From positions 1-49,352 of the forward strand of contig NZ_SLZL01000026.1 in the NCBI RefSeq assembly GCF_004342605.1: a stretch of 49,352 nt of DNA, written 5' to 3'. A program made the position numbers and the translations under genes. The notes under the pieces are model-generated. The model had not been told where the DNA came from. It was given only the letters and a program-made list of their open reading frames with translations, and did not search any database. Origin of the DNA: Caulobacter sp. BK020. GTDB lineage: Bacteria > Pseudomonadota > Alphaproteobacteria > Caulobacterales > Caulobacteraceae. Positions 42,576 through 49,352 of this stretch are shown here, one piece after another (within the stretch, counting starts at the first letter, position 1; each line of letters starts with the position of its first letter).

Positions 42576-44684
42576 ATGAGTTCGCAGGTCATCGCGCTGG
42601 ATCTTCTGGAGCGCCGATCGGCCGCTCTATCCGCAGCTGAAAGGGCGCTACGGATCACGTTGAGCGGCTCGCCGACTCCCATCGTGCTGCTCGACCTGGA
42701 TCTGAGACCTGTGTTGTTCAGCCAGGGCTGGCTGGACCAGGCCGTGACCCCCCGGACCGCGCAATCTCCGAACGCCGAACCGCTGGCGCCGAACGCTGAG
42801 TTCACGGCCGCCGCCGGACGCTGTCTCGAAACCGGCGCGGTGGAGACCTGCCGGGTCGAAATCCCCACGGACGCCGAAGGGGGCGCGCGCTGGTACAGTT
42901 TCGAGCTCAGCCCCTGGCCGCGCGGGTCCGCCTACAGCCGGTTCGTCGTCGTCGGGCGCGAGGTGACCGAGGCGGTCTTGGCGGCGCGTGAGGCCGAGCT
43001 GGCCGGTCAGCGCCTGGCCGAGCAGAACGCGCGCTTCGACGCGGCCTTGAGCAACATGCCCCACGGGCTCTGCATGTTCGACGCCGAGAAGCGGTTGATC
43101 CTGTGCAACACCGCCTATCGCCGGCTCTACGACCTGCCGGACGCGCTGGGCGTTCCCGGGACGCCGCTGGACGACATCCTGGAGCATCGCTGCTCGATCG
43201 GCAAAGGTCCCCGCAGCTTCGCGACCTTCTACGCCGCCACCGTCGAGGCGGCCCTGAGGGGCGCGGCGGCGACGCGCGACGTGGAACTGACCGACGGGCG
43301 CACCATCCGCATCACCCACAATCCCACCGCGGACGGCGGCTATGTGGCGACCCACGAGGACGTCACCGAGTCGATCAGCGCCGCCGCCCAGATCGAGTTT
43401 CTGGCCTTCCGCGATCCCTTGACGGGCCTGCCCAACCGCGCCGCCTTCCAGCGGGCCTATGACGACGCCGTGGCCGCCGCCGAGCAGGGCGAGATGTTCG
43501 GCCTGATCATGCTCGACGTCGACCACTTCAAGGACGTCAACGACACCTTGGGCCACGACGCCGGCGACGCCCTGCTGAAGGCGCTGGCCGGCCAGCTCAA
43601 GCGGGCCTTCCGGCGCAACGACACCGTGGCCCGGCTGGGCGGCGACGAGTTCGCCATCGTGCTGCGCGACCTCAAGAGCGAGGCCGACATGACCCGCCCG
43701 ATCGAGGTGCTGCAGGGCCTGCTGCGGACGCCGATCGAACACGCCGGCCAGAGCTTCACCATCTGCGCCAGCATCGGCGCGGCGGTTCACGGCGACCCGG
43801 ACGCCGATCCCACCCACCTGCTCAAGAACGCCGACGTCGCGCTGTATCAAGCCAAGTACGACGGCCGCAACCGCAGCGTCGTCTTCCGGCCGGCCATGCG
43901 GACGGAGGTCGAGCAGCGTGTCGAGTTGCTGCGCGAGGTCCGCCTGGCGATCAGCCAGGGTGAGTTCGACCTGTTCTACCAGCCTGTCGTCGACCTGGCC
44001 GGCAACACCGTGGCCGGCTTCGAGGCGCTGATGCGCTGGAACCATCCCGAGCAGGGGGTCCTGCCGCCGGCCGCCTTCATGGCCGCGTTCGAGGACAACG
44101 ACCTGTCGCTGCAGCTGGGCGAGGTGGCCTTCGAGCGCGCCCTGGGCCAGATGCGCGCCTGGCTCGACCAGGGCGTGGAGTTCGGCCGCGTGGCGATCAA
44201 CATCTCGGCGGCCCAGTTCCGCACCGGACGCCTGGCCGCCGAGATCGCCGCCAAGCTGGCCCGCTGGAACGTGCCCGCGGATCGCCTGACCATCGAGGTC
44301 ACCGAGAACGTCTATATGGGCTGGGGCGCCGAGGTGGTCAGCGACACGGTCAGGCAGCTGCACGACACCGGCGTGCTGATCGCCCTGGACGACTTCGGCA
44401 CCGGCTACGCCTCGCTGGCCAACCTGCGGCAGTTCCCGATCGACCGCCTGAAGATCGACAAGTCCTTCGTCCAGAACAGCCAGGACGACGCCATCGTCCG
44501 AGCGGTGATCAATCTGGGCTCCAGCATGGGCATGAAGGTGGTGGCCGAAGGGGTCGAGCGGCCTGACCAGGTGGCGACCCTGACCCAGTACGGCTGCGAC
44601 CAGGTCCAGGGCTATCATTTCGCCCGGCCGATGCCCGCCACCGAGGTGGCCGGCTTCATCGAGGCCTTCTCGACGCGAGCCTAG
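42576..44684 (+). CDS. PAS-GGDEF-EAL cyclic-di-GMP signalling protein
   Basis: This 702-residue cytoplasmic protein has an N-terminal PAS-like region (about 25-135), a second PAS (149-270, with SNMPHGLCMFDAEKRLILCN), GGDEF and EAL domains. The GGDEF motif is intact at 355-359, with an inhibition site R346-x-x-D349. The EAL motif is at 483-485 (GFEALMRW), with DDFGTGYASL at 605-614, KID nearby and AEGVE. Both diguanylate cyclase and phosphodiesterase signatures are complete, so it could make or break c-di-GMP, controlled by PAS sensing. ATG 42576 has AAGGG 8 nt upstream. Its TAG interlocks with the stop of the converging DUF1501 gene. Confidence 0.96.
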   Translation: MSSQVIALDLLERRSAALSAAERALRITLSGSPTPIVLLDLDLRPVLFSQGWLDQAVTPRTAQSPNAEPLAPNAEFTAAAGRCLETGAVETCRVEIPTDAEGGARWYSFELSPWPRGSAYSRFVVVGREVTEAVLAAREAELAGQRLAEQNARFDAALSNMPHGLCMFDAEKRLILCNTAYRRLYDLPDALGVPGTPLDDILEHRCSIGKGPRSFATFYAATVEAALRGAAATRDVELTDGRTIRITHNPTADGGYVATHEDVTESISAAAQIEFLAFRDPLTGLPNRAAFQRAYDDAVAAAEQGEMFGLIMLDVDHFKDVNDTLGHDAGDALLKALAGQLKRAFRRNDTVARLGGDEFAIVLRDLKSEADMTRPIEVLQGLLRTPIEHAGQSFTICASIGAAVHGDPDADPTHLLKNADVALYQAKYDGRNRSVVFRPAMRTEVEQRVELLREVRLAISQGEFDLFYQPVVDLAGNTVAGFEALMRWNHPEQGVLPPAAFMAAFEDNDLSLQLGEVAFERALGQMRAWLDQGVEFGRVAINISAAQFRTGRLAAEIAAKLARWNVPADRLTIEVTENVYMGWGAEVVSDTVRQLHDTGVLIALDDFGTGYASLANLRQFPIDRLKIDKSFVQNSQDDAIVRAVINLGSSMGMKVVAEGVERPDQVATLTQYGCDQVQGYHFARPMPATEVAGFIEAFSTRA

Positions 44685-45970
44685 ACCAGGTCCGTCACCG
44701 GCTTGGCGTCGGCGCTGTCGGGAAAGACCGTGGCGTCCAGGGCCGCGCGGTCGACGCCCAGGTGGTCGGCCAGCACGCCCTTGAACAGCCCGCGCATGTC
44801 GAGGGTGGGGCGCACGTCGCGGTTCTCGAACAGAGCTTCCTGTTTCAGGCTGGGCCAGTCGCCGATGATGCCGCCGGCCTTGAGCCTGCCGCCCAGCACC
44901 AGGGCGGTCGAGCCGGTTCCGTGGTCGGTGCCGCCGGTGCCGTTGACCCGGGCGGTGCGGCCGAACTCGGTGGCGGCGACCACGACGGTGTTGCGCCACT
45001 CGTCGCCCAGGCCGGTGTTCAGGCCGTCGAGCACGGCGTCCAGATAGGACAGGCGGGTGTTCAGCTGGCCGACCTGGCCGGCATGGGTGTCCCAGCCGTC
45101 CAGCGAGATGGCGGCGATGCGCGGCCCGCCGTCCTGCACCATGAAGCCCGCCAGGGTCGCGCCCAGCTTGCGGGCGGCCTCGCGGCCCTGGCGCTGGCCG
45201 GCGATGGCCCGGGCGTCCTGGGCCATGGGCGGCGACGCGGCGACCTGGGGCGCCATCCCGGAACCGTTCATCGCCGTCGTGTCCGTCGAGACGGGGACGG
45301 GCGCGGGGTTGAGCGCGGTCATCGCCGCCTGGGCCATGGCCTCGGTCTCCAGACCGCGGGCGAAGGCCGGACCCATCAGCGGGTCGGCCTTGTAGAGGTC
45401 CTGCAGCAGGGTGGGCAGGCGGGCGGTCTCGTCGACCCCCTTGCCCGGCGACCAGCTGGCGGCCTGGACCTTGCCGCGCAGGATCAGCGGCGCGGTGGCT
45501 CCCACCGACAGGCCCTCGACCCGCGACGGCCCCATCACCTCCAGCGTGCGGTTCAGCCAGCCGGTGCTGACGCCGTAGACCTGCGCCGCGCCGGTCTCCA
45601 GCACGTCCTGGGCCTCGAAGTGCGAGCGGGCGCGGTCGGGGCTGGCGATGGCCGGGGCGATGCGGGCCTGGCCCTTCAGCGCCAGGGCGTGCACTGATTG
45701 CAGGGCGGGGTGCAGGCCGAAGGTCCCGTCCAGCTTCAAGGCCTGGTCGGGCGCCACCGCCACCGCCCCGCGCAGGGCCGCGTAGTCGGGATCGCCGACC
45801 GGCGGGCTGACGGTCAGGCCGTCCATGCCGCCCCGGCAGATCACCACGACCAGCTTGCGACGGGCCATCGCGCCGTCGGCGGCGAAGGCCGAGCCGCCCA
45901 GGAAGCTGACGGAAACGCCCAGGCCGGCGACCTGCAGCAGCAGCGAGCGGCGGGAAAGCGGCGCGGTCAT
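44681..45970 (-). CDS. DUF1501 family protein, Tat-exported
   Basis: This 429-residue protein has a twin-arginine signal (SRRSLLLQVAGLGVSVSF, 6-23) and the DUF1501 blocks VVVICRGGMDGL (37-48), SHFEAQDVLETG, DGWDTHAGQ, TEFGRTARVNGTGGTDHGTG. DUF1501 resembles sulfatases/phosphatases in overall fold. It overlaps the upstream DUF1800 gene by 4 bp (ATGA), the usual pairing. Function unknown. Confidence 0.9.
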   Translation of the reverse strand: MTAPLSRRSLLLQVAGLGVSVSFLGGSAFAADGAMARRKLVVVICRGGMDGLTVSPPVGDPDYAALRGAVAVAPDQALKLDGTFGLHPALQSVHALALKGQARIAPAIASPDRARSHFEAQDVLETGAAQVYGVSTGWLNRTLEVMGPSRVEGLSVGATAPLILRGKVQAASWSPGKGVDETARLPTLLQDLYKADPLMGPAFARGLETEAMAQAAMTALNPAPVPVSTDTTAMNGSGMAPQVAASPPMAQDARAIAGQRQGREAARKLGATLAGFMVQDGGPRIAAISLDGWDTHAGQVGQLNTRLSYLDAVLDGLNTGLGDEWRNTVVVAATEFGRTARVNGTGGTDHGTGSTALVLGGRLKAGGIIGDWPSLKQEALFENRDVRPTLDMRGLFKGVLADHLGVDRAALDATVFPDSADAKPVTDLV

Positions 45971-47364
45971 CGGCGTTGGAACTCCGGGCTCATCAGCAGC
46001 AGGGCCATGGCTTCGCGGCGGGTCTCGGCCCGGGCCACGGCCTTGGCGACCGGCGGGGTCAGGCGCGCGCCTAGGGCCGTCTGGGCCAGCAGGCTGGGAT
46101 CGAGGCGATCGGCGACCACGGCGGCGAAGCCTTCGCTGAACCGCAGGCGCTTGATCAGGGCGTCGGGCGCGCACCAGACCTGGGCCTCGTCGGCCCAGCC
46201 CTTGGGGGAGGGGGCCGAGAACGGCTTCTGGCCCAACCCCGTCAGCACCGGCGCCAGCTTGTCGATCCCTGACGGCTGGGCGTCGACGGACCGCCAGGTC
46301 GAGATCGCGAACTCGTAGGGGGTCTTGAACTTGGCGGCGACGGGATCCCAGGCCTCGGGCGCGGCGACCAGGGCGCGGGCCACCTCGTCCAGCCGTCCGT
46401 CGCTGTCGAGATAGGCCTTGCGCAGCCGGGCGACGAGGGCGGGCGGCGGCGTGTCGCTGACGAAGTGGACCGCCAGCTTGGTCGCCAGGTGATAGGCGGT
46501 GTGCGGGCTGGCCGCCAGGGCGCGCATCACCGCCAGGGCCTGGGCCTGGCCTTCCTGGGCGTAGCGCCGGCCCATCACTGTCCGCGCGCCGGGCTCGTGG
46601 GCGTTGTCGCGGAACAGGAACCGGTGCGGGCTGGGATCCTTCGGCCGGCCGATGCTGAACCCGGTCATGGCCCGGGCGAACTCGGTGACGTCGGCCTGGT
46701 GGTAGCCCGCGTCGACGCCGACCGTGTGCAGTTCCAGGATCTCGCGGGCCAGGTTCTCGTTCAGCCCGCCGGCCGTCTTGCCGGCCTTGCGCTGATATTG
46801 CGCCGCCCGGCTGTTGGGGCCCACCGACTGGGCCTGGTCCAGATACAGCAGCATGGCCGGATGGGTGGAGGAGGCGACCAGCAGGTCCTCGAACCGGCCG
46901 AACACGTGCGGCCGGATGGCCTCCCGCTCGAACGGTCCCGCCACCGCTCCGACGGCCAGGCTGGTGGCCGAGACGGTGAAGTGGTTGGCCCAGAACAGCG
47001 CCCAGCGCTCGCGGAACGCCGCGTCGGTGGTGGCCCCCAGCCGGGCGCGGGCCAGGAAGTCGTCGCCGGCCTGATCCCTCAGGTCCTTCTGGAGGTCCTT
47101 GACCGGCGCGCTCTTGGCGTCGCCCCCCATGTCCTTCTGGGCCGCCTTGGCGTCGCGCTTCTGCATCTGGTAGTCGCTGACCTCGGCCAGGCGCTGGGCC
47201 GAGTCTTCGCCGCCTTGCGGCTGGTCGGCGCCTTCGGGTCGGATCTGGGCCGCCAGGAAGCCGCGCGGATCGTCGCGGGCCGCGTCGATCTCGCCGGGCC
47301 GCGCGCCCAGGCCGAAGCGGGTCGCGGCGATGGCCGCCATGAGGTCGTTGGAAGGCAGGCTCAC
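45967..47364 (-). CDS. DUF1800 family protein
   Basis: This 465-residue protein starts at GTG 47364, which has AAGGGAG 9 nt upstream; an ATG at 47418 gives 18 more residues but has no ribosome-binding site. DUF1800 blocks include AATRFGLGARPGEID, RERWALFWANHFTVS, LAREILELHTVGVDAGYHQADVTEFARAMTGFSI (in parts) and LATKLAVHFVSD. Paired with DUF1501 in one operon; the two are thought to act together in the envelope, but no function is proven. No signal peptide is seen. Confidence 0.9.
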   Translation of the reverse strand: MSLPSNDLMAAIAATRFGLGARPGEIDAARDDPRGFLAAQIRPEGADQPQGGEDSAQRLAEVSDYQMQKRDAKAAQKDMGGDAKSAPVKDLQKDLRDQAGDDFLARARLGATTDAAFRERWALFWANHFTVSATSLAVGAVAGPFEREAIRPHVFGRFEDLLVASSTHPAMLLYLDQAQSVGPNSRAAQYQRKAGKTAGGLNENLAREILELHTVGVDAGYHQADVTEFARAMTGFSIGRPKDPSPHRFLFRDNAHEPGARTVMGRRYAQEGQAQALAVMRALAASPHTAYHLATKLAVHFVSDTPPPALVARLRKAYLDSDGRLDEVARALVAAPEAWDPVAAKFKTPYEFAISTWRSVDAQPSGIDKLAPVLTGLGQKPFSAPSPKGWADEAQVWCAPDALIKRLRFSEGFAAVVADRLDPSLLAQTALGARLTPPVAKAVARAETRREAMALLLMSPEFQRR

Positions 47365-47469
47365 GCCGTTCGTCTCCCTTGCGTCGCCGGTCTTGCCTTG
47401 GGCGCGTTGTTTGCCCATTCAACGGCTTGAAACCGCTGTTTTGATGTCTGGACTGAAAAGAAGTTCGCC

Positions 47470-48195
47470 TTGGCCGACAAGCCCGACCTGCTGCAACGTC
47501 CCCGCCGCTTCTACAAGGCCGCCACGGCCGGCCCCGTGGACGGTGGTTTCGCCGTGCTGCTGGACGGCCGCACGCCCAAGTCACCGGCCCGGTCGCCGCT
47601 GGTCCTGCCGACCCTGGCCCTGGCCCAGCTGGTCGCCGCCGAGTGGGAGGCCCAGGTCGAGGTGATCGACTCCACCGCCATGCCCGCCACCCGCCTGGCC
47701 TTCACCGCCATCGACCGCATCCGCGAGACCCGGGCCGAGGTGGCCGGCGAGGTCGCGGCCTACGCCGGCTCGGACCTGCTGTGCTATTGGGCCGACCATC
47801 CCACGCCTTTGGTCGAGCGCCAGAAGCGCGACTGGGGCGCTCTGCTGGACTGGGTCAGGGCCGAGCTGGGCGTGCACCTGACCCCCGCGTCCGGCGTGAT
47901 CCACACCGCCCAGTCGCCGGCCGCCCTGGCCAGCGTCGAGGCCCTGGCCCTGACCCTGGACGACTTCAGCCTGGCGGGCGTGGCCTATGGCGCGGGCCTG
48001 TTCGGCTCGACGGTGCTGACCCTGGCCCTGCGCGCGGGCACGGTGACCGGCCGCAAGGCCCTGGACCTGTCGCGGCTGGAGGAGATCTTCCAGGCCGAGA
48101 CCTGGGGCCAGGACGCCGAGGCCGTCGCCCGGGCCGAGGCCCTGGCGGTCGAGGCGCAAGTGCTGGAGCGCTGGTTCGCGGCCCTGCGGCGCTGA
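47470..48195 (+). CDS. ATP12 family F1-ATPase assembly chaperone
   Basis: This 241-residue protein matches ATP12: RPRRFYKAATAGPVDGGFAVLLDGRTPKSPAR, cut into the blocks RRFYKAA and LLDGRTPKSP, then AYAGSDLLCYWAD and the C-terminal EEIFQAETWGQDAEA. ATP12 binds the F1 alpha subunit during assembly of ATP synthase in mitochondria and Alphaproteobacteria. The only start that keeps the N-terminus is TTG 47470, with AAGAAG before it. It runs parallel to pccB. Confidence 0.93.
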   Translation: MADKPDLLQRPRRFYKAATAGPVDGGFAVLLDGRTPKSPARSPLVLPTLALAQLVAAEWEAQVEVIDSTAMPATRLAFTAIDRIRETRAEVAGEVAAYAGSDLLCYWADHPTPLVERQKRDWGALLDWVRAELGVHLTPASGVIHTAQSPAALASVEALALTLDDFSLAGVAYGAGLFGSTVLTLALRAGTVTGRKALDLSRLEEIFQAETWGQDAEAVARAEALAVEAQVLERWFAALRR

Positions 48196-48318
48196 GGGGA
48201 ACGGCGCTCGCCGCCTGCCTGCCCCAGGGTGCGCCTTGCCACGGAAAGCTCGCGCCATTAGGCCTCGGCCCATAAGGTGGGAAAACCGCCCAGGTAAAAG
48301 AGCAGGGAGCCTATCCGC

Positions 48319-49352
48319 GTGCAGCACATACTGGAGGAACTGGATCGCCGTCGCGAGCAGGCGCGGGCCGGGGGCGGCGAGGCGCGGGTGGCGGCCCAGC
48401 ACGCCAAGGGCAAGCTGACGGCGCGGGAAAGGATCGACCTGCTGCTGGACGAGGGTTCGTTCGAGGAGTTCGACATGTTCGTCGAGCACCGGGGGACCGA
48501 GTTCGGCATGGCCGAGCAGAAGGTGCCGGGCGACGGGGTGGTGACCGGCTGGGGCACGATCAACGGCAAGGTCGTCTATGTGTTCTCCAAGGATTTCACG
48601 GTGTTCGGCGGCTCGCTGAGCGGGGCGCACGCGGCCAAGATCGTCAAGGTCCAGCGCCAGGCCATGAAGGTGGGCGCGCCGATCATCGGCCTGTTCGACG
48701 CAGGCGGGGCGCGCATCCAGGAGGGCGTGGACAGCCTGGCCGGCTACGCCGACATCTTCCTGGAGAACGTCATGGCCTCGGGCGTGGTGCCGCAGATCAG
48801 CGTGATCATGGGCCCGTGCGCCGGCGGCGACGTCTACAGCCCGGCGATGACCGACTTCATCTTCATGGTCAGGGACACCAGCTACATGTTCGTGACCGGG
48901 CCGGACGTGGTCAAGACCGTGACCAACGAGGTGGTCACCGCCGAGGAGCTGGGCGGGGCGCGGGTGCATGCGGCCAAGTCGGGCGTGGCCGAAGGCGCGT
49001 TCGAGAACGACCTGGAGGCCCTGACCCAGGTACGCCGCTTGGTCGACTTCTTGCCCTCAAGCAACCGCCAGGCCGCCCCTGAGCGTGAAAGCTTCGACGA
49101 CCCTCATCGCGCCGAGCCCAGCCTTGACAGCCTGATCCCCGCCGACCCGGGCAAGCCCTACGACATCAAGGAGCTGATCCTGAAGATCGTCGACGAGGCC
49201 GACTTCTTCGAGATCTCCAGCGAGTGGGCCAAGAACATCGTCTGCGGCTTTGCGCGGATGGACGGGGAAAGCGTCGGCATCGTCGCCAACCAGCCGCAGG
49301 TGCTGGCCGGGGTGCTGGACATCGACAGCTCGCGCAAGGCCGCCCGCTTCGT
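48319..49352 (+). CDS. pccB: Propionyl-CoA carboxylase beta chain, 5' part
   Basis: The frame opens at GTG 48319 (AGGGAG 10 nt upstream) and runs off the window after 344 residues of about 510. Carboxyltransferase motifs are seen: KGKLTARERIDLLLD (30-44), SKDFTVFGGSLSGAHAAKI, FDAGGARIQEGVDSLAGY, GPCAGGDVYSPAMTDF and FVTGPDVVK. PccB moves carboxyl from biotin to propionyl-CoA to make methylmalonyl-CoA. ATP12 next to pccB is a conserved alphaproteobacterial neighbourhood. The biotin carboxylase subunit pccA should lie further downstream. Confidence 0.96.
   Translation, partial: MQHILEELDRRREQARAGGGEARVAAQHAKGKLTARERIDLLLDEGSFEEFDMFVEHRGTEFGMAEQKVPGDGVVTGWGTINGKVVYVFSKDFTVFGGSLSGAHAAKIVKVQRQAMKVGAPIIGLFDAGGARIQEGVDSLAGYADIFLENVMASGVVPQISVIMGPCAGGDVYSPAMTDFIFMVRDTSYMFVTGPDVVKTVTNEVVTAEELGGARVHAAKSGVAEGAFENDLEALTQVRRLVDFLPSSNRQAAPERESFDDPHRAEPSLDSLIPADPGKPYDIKELILKIVDEADFFEISSEWAKNIVCGFARMDGESVGIVANQPQVLAGVLDIDSSRKAARF

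Noticed and set aside
42648..44999. 783-codon minus-strand frame
   Set aside because: Shadow of the PAS-GGDEF-EAL gene.
46465..47430. 321-codon plus-strand frame
   Set aside because: Shadow of the DUF1800 gene; no family match by eye.

Overview
The window looks like chromosome from Caulobacter or a close relative in the Caulobacteraceae. It is very GC-rich. Its ribosomal gene order is alphaproteobacterial: the S10, spc and alpha clusters run together, rpsD, rpmJ and infA are absent, and secY-adk precedes rpsM. It also carries ATP12 next to pccB, a short-form adenylate kinase and a CC0125/CC1285-like lipoprotein. The assignment rests on gene order and on protein sequences I recognise, not on a search.

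Layout. (1) 1-163: the last 33 codons of tuf (EF-Tu) and its terminator. (2) 300-9650: an accessory block between tuf and rpsJ, with a secreted serine hydrolase, a cyclic-nucleotide-binding/thioredoxin-reductase-like flavoprotein, a divergent fdhD-fdhF pair, a GSGD-repeat surface protein (DUF2807), a GH43-like beta-propeller and an outer-membrane barrel protein. (3) 9650-24860: the ribosomal superoperon, with a strong promoter and a leader of about 215 nt before rpsJ, a second strong promoter before rpsM, an unexpected terminator between rpmD and rplO, and hairpins on both sides of rpoA. (4) 24960-29900: a chemoreceptor, an ABC exporter pair and a secreted NPP-type phosphodiesterase. (5) 29903-35835: small-protein modules, including a tightly overlapping run of YjbR, ArsR, AHSA1/SRPBCC and MFS genes led by a VOC protein, then a DegP-like protease with a lipobox, a GFA-domain protein and a second VOC protein. 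(6) 35870-42470: rarA, a membrane protein, two RluA-family pseudouridine synthases, a lipoprotein, a probable degenerate GGDEF-EAL protein, fluC/crcB and a small FlbD-like protein. (7) 42576-49352: an intact PAS-GGDEF-EAL protein, a DUF1800-DUF1501 operon, an ATP12 chaperone and the start of pccB, which runs off the window.

How the parts work together. The centre encodes ribosomal proteins, the SecY translocon, adenylate kinase and the RNA polymerase alpha subunit, and is surely growth-rate controlled. The flanks are mostly single genes or two- to five-gene operons joined by ATGA/GTGA overlaps. No tRNA, rRNA, CRISPR array, transposase or prophage gene was seen. The leads most worth a second look are the degenerate GGDEF-EAL protein with its nest of inverted repeats, the lipobox-bearing DegP homologue, the CxxC-less flavoprotein facing fdhD-fdhF, the mid-operon terminator in spc, and a dispersed palindromic repeat ending in CCGGGATGACA.
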